Below, piece after piece: positions 15,144 through 21,908 of a stretch of 32,682 bases of DNA (positions within the stretch are counted from its first letter, which is position 1; each line of letters starts with the position of its first letter). Origin of the DNA: Clostridia bacterium DTU030 (GTDB lineage Bacteria > Bacillota > DTU030). Under the pieces are notes generated by a model that did not search any database, was not told the origin of the DNA, and saw only the letters and a program-made list of their open reading frames with translations. The stretch lies in the NCBI GenBank assembly GCA_001513125.1, contig LFSN01000029.1, positions 1 through 32,682 of the forward strand, written 5' to 3'. The translations under genes and the position numbers were made by a program.

Positions 15144-15374
15144 TTATTGCTGCTGTTTATTTTGCTGCTGCCGCACCTTGTACTGGGGCTCCTGCTGTTC
15201 CACATAGTTGATCCGGGACTTGAGGGTGTTGACGATGCTGTCCAGCTGGTTGGCAGCATTGTTAAAGGCTTGTTTTGCCGTCTGGTCCTGGGTGTCCAGG
15301 GCGAAACTGCTGAGATCGGCCCGGGCACTTTCCAGGGAGGCCAGGGTCTGGTGCATTTTTTGCCCTACCGTCAT
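15144..15374 (-). CDS. DUF1657 domain-containing small protein (sporulation-associated family)
   Basis: A 76-residue soluble helical protein. Residues 1-62 (MTVGQKMHQTLASLESARAD, then QTAKQAFNNAANQLDSIVNTLKSRINYVEQQEP) match the DUF1657 pattern: two amphipathic helices with TxKxxFxxxAxxLxxIVxxLxxRIxxxExEEPQY. The tail is Gln/Lys-rich. In Bacillota DUF1657 genes often sit with spoVA and other spore genes; the biochemical role is unknown. The start is ATG 15374 after AAAGGGGG. It is monocistronic, flanked by the long inverted repeat. Nothing else convincing is seen in 15375-15629. Confidence 0.85.
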   Translation of the reverse strand: MTVGQKMHQTLASLESARADLSSFALDTQDQTAKQAFNNAANQLDSIVNTLKSRINYVEQQEPQYKVRQQQNKQQQ

Positions 15375-15629
15375 TTATTAACCCCCTTTAGGTTAGAATT
15401 GAAATACCCGCGGGTCTGTCCTTAGTATTGCCTAAGCCGGGGGGGAAAATGTAGGTTAATTGGACGGGCGAGGAAAAGGCCCTTCATTTTCCAGCTGGGC
15501 AGGACTTTGGCCTTTTTGTGTCGAAAGCCCTCGTAATTCCTTTTGGAAGTGGCTCCGTGCCTATTCCTTGTGCCAGCAGTACCATTGACCTTCAAGGGGT
15601 CTATTTTGGGCGGAAAGGAGGGTGCAGAT

Positions 15630-16682
15630 ATGGTTGAGAAGATCAGACTGACGGAAATGACCAGGTCAGCAGGCTGAGCAGCCAAAATGGGTCCTGGCAC
15701 CCTCTCGCAGGTTCTGCGAGAAATAACCCATCTCAATCAAGATCCCCGCCTCTTAATAGGCCTTGAAACCACCGACGATGCGGCCGTTTATCAGCTGGAT
15801 GACCAGCAGGCCCTGATCCAGACCCTCGACTTCTTTACCCCCGTTGTCGATGATCCCTATCTTTTCGGGCAGATAGCGGCGGCCAATGCCCTGAGCGACG
15901 TCTACGCCATGGGCGGGACTCCCCTCCTGGCCTTGAACATCGCCTGTTTTCCCACCTGCCTGCCGGTGGAAATGCTGGGTGCCATCTTAAAGGGTGGTGC
16001 CGACAAGGTCCGGGAGGCCGGTGCCCTGATTGCCGGCGGCCACACCGTGGAAGACGAGGAACCCAAATACGGCCTGGCCGTGACCGGACTGGTGCACCCG
16101 GACCGGGTCATCAGCAATGCCGGGGCCCGGGTCGGAGACCTTTTGATCCTGACCAAACCCCTGGGGACAGGGATCATTCTCACGGCGGCCAAGGCCGGCC
16201 TGGCCCAGCAGGATGCCGTTGCCCGGATAGAAGAAAGCATGGCCACCCTGAACAGGGAGGCGGCCCAGGCCATGCTGGCGGTGGGTGTTTCGGCCTGTAC
16301 CGATATCACCGGCTTCGGTTTTTTGGGCCACCTTCATGAGCTGGCAGCAGCCAGCGGGGTGATGGTGGAGGTAGCCGCAGAAGGTATTCCCCTTTTCCCG
16401 GCGGCCACCGAATTGGCCCAGATGGGCCTGGTACCGGGGGGAGCATACCGGAACCGGGAATATTTGGCCGGCAAGGTTGCCTTCGCCCCGGAGATCGGGG
16501 AAGAGCTCCAGGATGTCCTCTTCGATCCCCAGACTTCCGGGGGCCTCCTCATCAGTGTCCCCCAGGGGAAGGAAGGGAAACTGCTGGCAGAACTTGCCCG
16601 CCGCGGAGTGTCTGAAGCCCGTCTGGTGGGCCGGGTGGTGGCGGGCAGCCCAGGCCGGATTAAAGTTGTTCCCCAACTATAG
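15630..16682 (+). CDS. selD: Selenide, water dikinase SelD, a selenoprotein (Sec at codon 16, UGA)
   Basis: SelD makes selenophosphate from selenide and ATP, the selenium donor for selenocysteine and selenouridine. The frame from ATG 15630 (after AAAGGAGG) reads IRLTEMTRSAG, then TGA at 15675-15677, then AAKMGPGTLSQVLR. This is the SelD active-site segment in which E. coli has Cys17 and Lys20, here Sec16 and Lys19. Reading TGA as stop would give a truncated protein starting at 15687 without the catalytic residue. A SECIS-like hairpin follows at 15703-15721. Later features fit the family: GLETTDDAAVY metal/ATP-binding Asp residues, DVYAMGGTPLLAL, GGHTVEDEEPKYGLAVTG and ACTDITGFGFLGHLHEL. Total length is 350 residues, as usual. 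It heads a selenium cluster with yedF and a DUF3343 gene. Confidence 0.95.
15703..15721 (+). promoter_or_regulatory. Bacterial SECIS-like hairpin of selD
   Basis: TCTCGCAG pairs perfectly with CTGCGAGA around a GTT apical loop, starting 25 bases after the UGA codon. Bacterial SECIS elements lie inside the coding region just downstream of UGA, with G/U in a small apical loop recognised by SelB. Position, stem and loop all fit. It also encodes SelD residues. Confidence 0.8.
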
Positions 16683-16688
16683 TTTGAA

Positions 16689-16712
16689 AGGCCCCGGGAC
16701 CCACCGGGGCCT
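16689..16712 (+). other. Hairpin between selD and yedF
   Basis: AGGCCCCGG pairs perfectly with CCGGGGCCT around a six-base loop, seven bases after the selD stop. No T tract follows, so transcription probably continues into yedF. It may be a processing or stability element. Confidence 0.55.
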
Positions 16713-16737
16713 CCCTGAAATTTGGAGGTGAGGGAAG

Positions 16738-17346
16738 ATGGAAAGGCTGGTTGACGCCCGGGGGCTGGCCTGTCCCCAGCCCGTTATCAACACCAAAAGG
16801 GCCCTGGAGGAAGGGGGGGCAGGTACGGTCATCACCCTGGTGGACAATCCCATTGCCCGGGATAATGTCCTGAAGCTGGCCCGCAGCCTCGGCTGCAGGG
16901 CCGAGGTGGAGGAACGGGAAGACGGCTTTGCCATCCGCATTGAAAGGGAAGGGGCAGAAATCGCCTCCAGCCCGGCGGATGATAAGAAAAAGACGGTAGA
17001 TGCCGGTACGGAGGTCCTTGTCCTCATTCCTACCGACCTTTTCGGGCAGGGGGCCGAGGAGCTGGGTCAGGTTCTCATGCGGATGTTCCTCTATACCCTG
17101 ACCGAGCTCAAGGAGCGCCCGGCTGGGATCATCCTCATCAACGGCGGGGTCAAGCTGGCGGCCCAGGGGGCAGAGACAGTCCCTTTCCTGGAGGCCCTGG
17201 CGGCAGCGGGGGTGGAGATCCTGGTCTGCGGCACCTGCCTCGATTACTACGGCTTGAAGGAGAGGCTGGCGGTGGGCACCGTCTCCAATATGTATACCAT
17301 TGCCGAAAAACTCCTCCAGGCCCAGAGGGTCATTACTATTCCCTAG
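16738..17346 (+). CDS. yedF: Sulfurtransferase-like selenium metabolism protein YedF
   Basis: A 202-residue two-domain protein. Residues 1-70 are a TusA/SirA-like domain with the sulfur/selenium-carrying Cys12 in DARGLACPQPVINTK. Residues about 90-202 are a DsrE-like domain (VLVLIPTDLFGQGAEELG, then GIILINGGVKLAAQG and EILVCGTCLDYYGL, with two Cys that could take part in relay). This fusion is the form found next to selD in selenium-using bacteria (the TIGR03527 type). It probably carries or delivers reduced selenium to SelD; the family reaction is not fully established. The gene follows selD by 55 bases with a GGAGGTGAGGGAAG site and precedes the DUF3343 gene. Confidence 0.92.
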   Translation: MERLVDARGLACPQPVINTKRALEEGGAGTVITLVDNPIARDNVLKLARSLGCRAEVEEREDGFAIRIEREGAEIASSPADDKKKTVDAGTEVLVLIPTDLFGQGAEELGQVLMRMFLYTLTELKERPAGIILINGGVKLAAQGAETVPFLEALAAAGVEILVCGTCLDYYGLKERLAVGTVSNMYTIAEKLLQAQRVITIP

Positions 17347-17386
17347 ACCGACAGGGGAAAGATATCGGCCAGAGGGAGGAAGAGGG

Positions 17387-17671
17387 ATGCCCAAGGAACA
17401 CTGCTTGCTGACCTTTGCCTCTACCCATGCCGCCCTGCGTTCCGAAAAGCTGCTCCGGCAAAGGGGTGTGCCCTTTCTCCTCATCCCCACGCCCCGGGAA
17501 ATAAGCGCCGGCTGCGGCCTCACCCTCCGGGTCCTCTGTGACCAGGTCCAGGAGGTCCAGGAGATTTTAGCCGCCGCCGGCGTCAGCCCCGAGGGAGTGT
17601 TCACCGCACCGGAAGGCGGGGCGGGCTCCCTCCTTGATAAATTCCCCCTGGATAGGGATCCCGGCCGGTGA
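17387..17671 (+). CDS. DUF3343 protein, putative Se/S carrier
   Basis: A 94-residue protein of the DUF3343 (putative Se/S carrier-like) family. Typical features are FASTHAALRSEKLLRQRGVPF near the start (about 10-30), LIPTPREISAGCGLTLRV (about 33-50) with the conserved Cys after the Gly, and a helical end. In selenium-using Clostridia this small protein is often found beside yedF and selD and is thought to take part in selenium handling. The start is placed at ATG 17387 because GGGAGGAAGAGGG lies directly upstream; an earlier in-frame ATG at 17300 falls inside yedF. Confidence 0.83.
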   Translation: MPKEHCLLTFASTHAALRSEKLLRQRGVPFLLIPTPREISAGCGLTLRVLCDQVQEVQEILAAAGVSPEGVFTAPEGGAGSLLDKFPLDRDPGR

Positions 17672-17748
17672 AAAAGTGGCTCCCGGGGGGAGGATAATTG
17701 GGCACCGGAAAGAAATAACTAAAGAGGGTAATAGGAAAAGGATAGGTG

Positions 17749-18621
17749 ATGCATATGCATTGGTCAGAGAGACTGGGGGAGGCCCTGTCCCCGGCGTCCC
17801 TGCTGGATTTTGGCCTGAAACTCCTGCCCAAATTTTTGGCCATTGCCATTATCATTTTGCTGGCCCGGATCCTCCTGCGCCTGGGATATCTTTTGACAGA
17901 GCGGTTTTTAAAAGCCAGGGAGGGCAAGGGCCACCTGGAGGAGCGGAAATACGAGACTCTGCAGCACCTGGCCAACAGCATCCTCCGCTACCTGGTTTAC
18001 TTTGTAGCCGGCGTCACTATTCTCGACACCGTCGGTGTCAGTGTGGCTTCCGTCCTGGCCGGGGCGGGTATTGCCGGCCTGGCGGTAAGCTTCGGGGCCC
18101 AAAATCTGGTCCGGGATATTATTACCGGTTTTTTTATTATCTTTGAAGATCAGTATGCCGTCGGTGAATACATAAGCATTGGGGAGTTTTCCGGCATTGT
18201 GGAAGAAATCGGCCTCAGGATCACCAAGCTCCGGGCCTTTGCTGGGGATCTCCATATCATTCCCAATGGGAGTATAACCCAGGTGACCAACTACAGCCGG
18301 GGCAATATGCGGGCCCTGGTGGACATTCCCATCGCCTATGAAGAGGATATCGACGAGGCCCTGGCGGTACTGGAGGAAACTTCCCGGGAGCTGGCGGAAA
18401 AGATCCCCGAGATTGTGGAAGGTCCCCATGTCCTGGGCGTCGCCGATCTGGGGCCGGCGGGGGCTGTCCTCCGGGTCATTGCCAAGACTCGGCCCATGTA
18501 CCAGTGGGGGGTGGAACGGCAGCTGCGGAAGGAGTTGAAAGAGGCCCTGGATAGAAATGGCATTGAAATTCCTTATCCGCGGCAGGTGGTAATTATGGCG
18601 GGGGAGGCTAAGGAGCACTGA
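17749..18621 (+). CDS. Small-conductance mechanosensitive channel, MscS family
   Basis: A 290-residue membrane protein with three predicted helices (about 25-48, 72-93 and 97-125). The pore helix and following segment read VLAGAGIAGLAVSFGAQNLVRDIITGFFIIFEDQYAVGEYI, the most conserved MscS stretch, with the Gly/Ala packing pattern and AQNLVRD. A cytoplasmic beta domain (LHIIPNGSITQVTNYSRG) and an alpha/beta C-terminus follow. It releases osmolytes under hypo-osmotic shock. Start choice: GTG 17746, ATG 17749 and ATG 17755 are all in frame, and the ATG at 17749 is taken. It follows the DUF3343 gene by 77 bases without a terminator, so it may be read from the selenium cluster, and precedes a DUF951 gene by 22 bases. 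Confidence 0.93.
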   Translation: MHMHWSERLGEALSPASLLDFGLKLLPKFLAIAIIILLARILLRLGYLLTERFLKAREGKGHLEERKYETLQHLANSILRYLVYFVAGVTILDTVGVSVASVLAGAGIAGLAVSFGAQNLVRDIITGFFIIFEDQYAVGEYISIGEFSGIVEEIGLRITKLRAFAGDLHIIPNGSITQVTNYSRGNMRALVDIPIAYEEDIDEALAVLEETSRELAEKIPEIVEGPHVLGVADLGPAGAVLRVIAKTRPMYQWGVERQLRKELKEALDRNGIEIPYPRQVVIMAGEAKEH

Positions 18622-18643
18622 CGGGTCCTTGGGAGGTGGTTAG

Positions 18644-18850
18644 ATGGAGCGGCGGCAGTACTCTTTAGGAGATATCGTGCGGACGAAAAAGGCCCACCCC
18701 TGCGGCAGCGATGAGTGGGAGGTTATCAGGGTAGGGATGGACTTTAAGATCAAATGTCTCGGCTGTGGGCGCCGGGTGATGCTGCCCCGGCCCAAATTTG
18801 AAAAAAGCGTCAAGGAGATTGTCCGACGCCTGGATGGGGAAGGGGAATGA
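18644..18850 (+). CDS. DUF951 domain-containing protein
   Basis: A 68-residue basic protein of the DUF951 family. The pattern is YSLGDIVRTKKAHPCGSDEWEVIRVG followed by IKCLGCGRRVMLPRPKFEKSVKEIV, with Cys in HPCG and in KCLGCG. These could form a small zinc or nucleic-acid-binding knuckle. The family is widespread in Bacillota, often next to mscS and rpsF as here, and has no proven function. GGGAGGTGGTTAG precedes ATG. It ends 3 bases before the -35 box of the rpsF promoter. Confidence 0.88.
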   Translation: MERRQYSLGDIVRTKKAHPCGSDEWEVIRVGMDFKIKCLGCGRRVMLPRPKFEKSVKEIVRRLDGEGE

Positions 18851-18853
18851 ACC

Positions 18854-18882
18854 TTGTCAAGGGGCAGTTGAAGTGATATAAT
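18854..18882 (+). promoter_or_regulatory. Strong sigma-A promoter of the rpsF operon
   Basis: TTGTCA (18854-18859), a 17-base spacer and a consensus TATAAT (18877-18882) lie right after the DUF951 stop. Transcription would start near 18889, giving a leader of about 170 bases. Confidence 0.88.
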
Positions 18883-18995
18883 GCATGGCAGGTAATGCAG
18901 TTTGCATCCTGTACCATTGGTTACGCTAATGGTTCCTAAGGAGGTCTCCAGGCCGGCGACCCAAGGGCCGGCCCAGGGGAAGTTGTTCTGCATTG

Positions 18996-19043
18996 CTCCC
19001 TGCTCTGTCTGTATGCAGACAGGGCCGACTAGTCCAGAGGGAG
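18996..19043 (+). promoter_or_regulatory. rpsF leader: S6:S18-type autoregulatory RNA motif
   Basis: An outer helix pairs CTCCCT (18996-19001) with AGGGAG (19038-19043). It encloses an inner hairpin CTGTCTG/CAGACAG (19005-19011 with 19016-19022, TATG loop). The 3' side of the junction is an asymmetric loop containing CCGA (19025-19028). Two helices separated by an asymmetric loop with a CCG triplet is the described S6:S18 binding motif, which imitates the 16S rRNA site. The outer helix also covers part of the rpsF ribosome site (GGAGGAGGTGA), so bound S6:S18 could block translation. A further hairpin, GGCCGGC/GCCGGCC (18951-18973), lies upstream in the leader. Confidence 0.7.
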
Positions 19044-19056
19044 GAGGTGAAGTGTC

Positions 19057-19380
19057 GTGGTTGCATATGAACTGATGGTGATCCTGAATCCCGAACTCAG
19101 CGAAGAAGAGACGGAAGGCACCCTCCAGCGCCTGCAGGATATCATCCGGGAGGGGGAAGGGGAAGTCAGCAACCTGGACAAGTGGGGGAAGCGGCGCCTG
19201 GCCTATGAGGTGAAGAAGTTCCGGGAAGGCTATTACGCCGTCCTCAACTTCAAGGCAGCCCCCGCGGTGGCAGCTGAGTTGGAGCGGATTATCAAGATTA
19301 CCGACAATATCATCCGCTACCTGTTGATTAGGGATGAGAGGGCGGAACAGGAAGTGGAGAAGGTCGAGGAAGAAGCATAG
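19057..19380 (+). CDS. rpsF: 30S ribosomal protein S6
   Basis: A 107-residue S6. It opens with the family strand VAYELMVILNPELSEEE and includes GEVSNLDKWGKRRLAYEVKKFREGYYAVLNF (about 35-65), then LERIIKITDNIIRYLLIRDE. The tail is acidic (EQEVEKVEEEA). S6 binds S18 and the central domain of 16S rRNA. The start is GTG 19057, seven bases after GGAGGAGGTGA. It is first gene of the rpsF-ssb-rpsR unit and probably autoregulated through its leader. Confidence 0.97.
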   Translation: MVAYELMVILNPELSEEETEGTLQRLQDIIREGEGEVSNLDKWGKRRLAYEVKKFREGYYAVLNFKAAPAVAAELERIIKITDNIIRYLLIRDERAEQEVEKVEEEA

Positions 19381-19407
19381 AAATCCAGAGAAGGTGGTGT
19401 GCACCCC

Positions 19408-19824
19408 ATGCTCAATAAGGTGATCCTGATTGGCCGGCTGGCAAGGGATCCGGAACTCCGGTATACCCCCAGCGGTAAACCGGTGGCCAGGTTTGCCCTG
19501 GCGGTGGAACGTCCCTTCGCAAACCAGATGGGAGAAAGGGAAGTTGATTTCATCAACATTGTCACCTGGCAGCGCCTGGCCGAAGTCTGTGCCAACAACC
19601 TGGGTAAGGGCAGGCTGGTGGCGGTGGACGGGAGGCTCCAGGTCCGTTCCTATGAAGGCCAGGACGGCCAGCGGCGGTGGATGACCGAAGTGGTGGCCAA
19701 CGATGTCCGCTTTTTAGACTGGCCCAAGCAGGGGCAGCAGCAGGCTGCCGGCAGCGGTGAGGGGTTTGGCACAACCGATCTGGGTGACGAAATTGACTTT
19801 AACGAAGATGATCTACCCTTTTAA
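19408..19824 (+). CDS. ssb: Single-stranded DNA-binding protein
   Basis: A 138-residue SSB. The OB fold begins LNKVILIGRLARDPELRYTPSGKPVARFALAVERP and continues DFINIVTWQRLAEVCANNLGKGRLVAVDGRLQVRSYE (to about residue 105). A Gln/Gly-rich linker and the acidic tip NEDDLPF follow, where partner proteins of replication and repair dock. The start is ATG 19408, ten bases after AAGGTGG; a GTG three codons earlier lies directly against the ribosome site. Between rpsF and rpsR, the standard order in Bacillota. Confidence 0.97.
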   Translation: MLNKVILIGRLARDPELRYTPSGKPVARFALAVERPFANQMGEREVDFINIVTWQRLAEVCANNLGKGRLVAVDGRLQVRSYEGQDGQRRWMTEVVANDVRFLDWPKQGQQQAAGSGEGFGTTDLGDEIDFNEDDLPF

Positions 19825-19851
19825 TCGCCCCAAAGGAGGGATGTAATAGGA

Positions 19852-20076
19852 ATGGCACGGGATCGTAGACGGAAACGCAAGGTATGCAGTTTCTGTGTTG
19901 ATAAAATAGATCATGTCGACTATAAAGATGTAGGGCGACTGCGCCGCTTTATCAGCGAAAGGGGCAAACTCCTGCCCCGGCGGATAACAGGTAACTGTGC
20001 CCGGCACCAGCGGCAGGTAACCAAGGCTGTGAAGAGGGCCCGGAACATTGCCCTGATGCCCTATACCAACGACTAA
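19852..20076 (+). CDS. rpsR: 30S ribosomal protein S18
   Basis: A 74-residue S18 with a basic start ([19 protein letters not shown]), the core [41 protein letters not shown] and a short tail. Cys12, Cys15 and the later Cys mark the Cys-containing (zinc-capable) form common in Clostridia. It pairs with S6 in the 30S platform. AAAGGAGGGATG precedes the ATG and an intrinsic terminator follows four bases after the stop. Confidence 0.97.
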   Translation: MARDRRRKRKVCSFCVDKIDHVDYKDVGRLRRFISERGKLLPRRITGNCARHQRQVTKAVKRARNIALMPYTND

Positions 20077-20080
20077 GAAG

Positions 20081-20104
20081 AGCGCAGATTTCTGCGCTTT
20101 TTTT
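20081..20104 (+). terminator. Intrinsic terminator of the rpsF-ssb-rpsR operon
   Basis: AGCGCAGA and TCTGCGCT form an eight-base-pair stem with a TT loop, followed by seven T. It begins four bases after the rpsR stop. A second hairpin, GTCCGGC/GCCGGAC, lies just beyond (about 20108-20135). Confidence 0.93.
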
Positions 20105-20204
20105 CTCCCCGTCCGGCGGGCCAGATCCTGCCGGACTTAAACCCCGGGGGAGTACATAAAAATAATAGTGGAAACTTGAATTATTCGAAAGGAGTGGATT
20201 GGCG

Positions 20205-20360
20205 ATGACCACCAAGAAACGTATCAAGACCATCACCAGGGGAACCTTGCAGGACACCCTCGCCAGCGGCGGCTGCGGCGCCTGCCAGAATTCCTGCCAA
20301 TCGGCCTGTAAAACCTCATTGACCGTCAGCAACCAGCCCTGTGCCAGGGAAGGCCAGTAA
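20205..20360 (+). CDS. scfA: SCIFF ranthipeptide precursor (five-cysteine variant)
   Basis: A 51-residue peptide starting at ATG 20205, ten bases after AAAGGAG, and too short for many gene callers. It has a basic leader (TTKKRIKTITRGTLQDTLAS) and then a core beginning GGCGACQNSCQSACKTS and ending NQPC. SCIFF (six Cys in forty-five) peptides normally have CxxCxxxCxxxCxxxC plus a distal Cys. Here Cys24, 27, 31, 35 and 46 are kept, but the fifth position, after KTS, is Leu39 (TTG). The maturase ScfB makes a thioether to Thr. In a studied homolog the donor is the Cys of SACK and the acceptor the Thr five residues later, both kept here as Cys35 and Thr40. Likely partner: scfB, 61 bases downstream. 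Confidence 0.93.
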   Translation: MTTKKRIKTITRGTLQDTLASGGCGACQNSCQSACKTSLTVSNQPCAREGQ

Positions 20361-20369
20361 TTAACTGCA

Positions 20370-20408
20370 GGCCCTGTGTGGACCAGCCACCGGGGCCCTA
20401 CTCTTTTT
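20370..20408 (+). promoter_or_regulatory. Hairpin with T-rich tail between scfA and scfB (possible partial terminator)
   Basis: GGCCC (20370-20374) pairs with GGGCC (20393-20397), with inner GTGG/CCAC pairing, and the sequence CTACTCTTTTTG follows. The T run starts a few bases late, so termination would be partial. This would let the short peptide be made in excess over its enzyme (inference). Confidence 0.5.
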
Positions 20409-20421
20409 GTGAGGTGAAGAG

Positions 20422-21795
20422 ATGATTCCAGAACCTGCGATTCACAGATTTAGCCTGGGAAATACTAAGCTGGTAGTAGATGTAAACAGCGGGGCCCTGC
20501 ACCAGGTGGACGATGTCACCTGGGCGGTGCTGGAATACTATAGGGAAAAGGAGAGGGAGGAAATCATAAACCGCCTCCAGGGGTCCTTTCCCCGGGGAGC
20601 GGTGGAGGAAGCCCTGGCCGAGTTAGATGAGCTGTGCCGGGAGGGCCTCCTTTACAGCCCTGCCCCGCCCCTGCCCGAAGACCTCTGGCCCGGGGAAAGC
20701 CAGGTGAAGGCCCTCTGCCTCCACGTGGCCCACGACTGTAATCTTCGCTGCCGGTACTGCTTTGGCGATACCGGGGGCTACGGCGGCGACCGGGCCCTGA
20801 TGAGTGCCGAGGTGGGCCGGCGGGCAGTAGATTTTCTCCTGGAAAATTCCGGCCCCCGCCCCCTGTGCGAGATCGACTTCTTTGGCGGCGAACCCCTCCT
20901 GAACATGGCTGTGGTGCAGGAAGTGGTCCGCTATGCCCGGGAAGAGGGGGCCAAAAGGGGGAAGGAATTCAAATTCACCCTGACCACCAACGGTGTCCTC
21001 CTCGATGAGGAAGCCCGCTCCTTTCTCAACGAGAATAACATCAGTGTCGTCCTCAGCATAGACGGGCGGCCCGAGATTCATGACCGGATGCGGACCTTTC
21101 CCGGGGGCAGGGGTTCCTACCACCATATCCTGCCCCGCCTCCAGGCCATGGCCGTCTCCCGCCCGCCGGAAGATTGTGTGATCAGGGGCACCTTTACCCG
21201 CTACAACCTGGATTTTTCCCGGGATGTCCTCCACCTGGCCGATCTCGGCTTCTCCAACCTCTCCCTGGAGCCGGTGGTGGCCAAGGAGGGGGGCTATGCC
21301 CTGACCTGGGAGGACCTGCCGGCCATCTTTGCCGAATATGAGGCCCTGGCCCAGGCTTACCTGGAGCGGCACCGGGAGGGGCGGCCCTTCAGCTATTACC
21401 ACTTTGAGGTTTACTTCAACCAGGGGCCCTGCCTGTACAAGCGGATCAGCGGCTGCGGCGCCGGCCACGAGTACTTTGCCGTTGCCCCCACGGGAGAGCT
21501 CTATCCCTGTCACCAGTTCGTGGGGAGGGACGAGTTTTTACTGGGCACTGTCTACCAGGGGGTCTTAAAACCCGGGCTCTGCCGCCAGTTTCAAGAAGCC
21601 CATGTCTACAACAAGGGGGAATGTGCCTCCTGCTGGGCCCGCTTTTACTGCAGCGGCGGCTGCCATGCCAACAACCATCTTTTTACCGGCGACCTTTTGA
21701 CCCCCTACCCCCTGGGCTGTGAGCTCAGCAAGAAGCGGATTGAATGTGCCCTGGCGGTCCAGGCAGAACTGGCGGCGGCAGGGGAAGAACAATAA
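20422..21795 (+). CDS. scfB: SCIFF thioether maturase, radical SAM/SPASM enzyme
   Basis: A 457-residue radical SAM enzyme that installs the thioether in SCIFF. The N-terminal about 90 residues form a peptide-recognition (RRE-like) domain containing HRFSLGNTKLVVDVNSGALHQVDD. The SAM [4Fe-4S] motif is CNLRCRYC (Cys106, 110, 113), with GGEPLLN as the SAM-binding GGE. The SPASM region has auxiliary-cluster Cys in CGAGHEYFAVAPTGELYPC and CASCWARFYCSGGC, then a last Cys near LGCELSKKR. The length agrees with known ScfB/CteB/Tte1186 enzymes. GTGAGGTGAAGAG precedes ATG. It acts in the cytoplasm and needs an external electron donor. Confidence 0.95.
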   Translation: MIPEPAIHRFSLGNTKLVVDVNSGALHQVDDVTWAVLEYYREKEREEIINRLQGSFPRGAVEEALAELDELCREGLLYSPAPPLPEDLWPGESQVKALCLHVAHDCNLRCRYCFGDTGGYGGDRALMSAEVGRRAVDFLLENSGPRPLCEIDFFGGEPLLNMAVVQEVVRYAREEGAKRGKEFKFTLTTNGVLLDEEARSFLNENNISVVLSIDGRPEIHDRMRTFPGGRGSYHHILPRLQAMAVSRPPEDCVIRGTFTRYNLDFSRDVLHLADLGFSNLSLEPVVAKEGGYALTWEDLPAIFAEYEALAQAYLERHREGRPFSYYHFEVYFNQGPCLYKRISGCGAGHEYFAVAPTGELYPCHQFVGRDEFLLGTVYQGVLKPGLCRQFQEAHVYNKGECASCWARFYCSGGCHANNHLFTGDLLTPYPLGCELSKKRIECALAVQAELAAAGEEQ

Positions 21796-21908
21796 TTGTC
21801 CGGGAGCCCCTGGGAACTGCTGCCAGGGGCAGGAGATCCCACTGCCGGCGCAGAATAGTGTAGCGGTACCAGTATGCCGAGTTTTGGTTGTAAATGGAGG
21901 GGTTAATT

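Noticed and set aside
15441-15520. AAAAGGCC ... GGCCTTTT pairing upstream of selD as a terminator or riboswitch
   Set aside because: The loop is about 27 bases and the stem short; no known class recognised, so support is too weak.
15422-15736. Minus-strand frame overlapping the selD start
   Set aside because: Opposes selD, which has strong family evidence, and shows no conserved pattern or ribosome site.
21850-21900. tRNA-like stretch: GTGTAGCGGT and ATGCCG as in the D and anticodon arms of tRNA-Asp
   Set aside because: No matching acceptor stem, anticodon stem or GGTTCRA T arm could be found, so the resemblance is short and probably chance.
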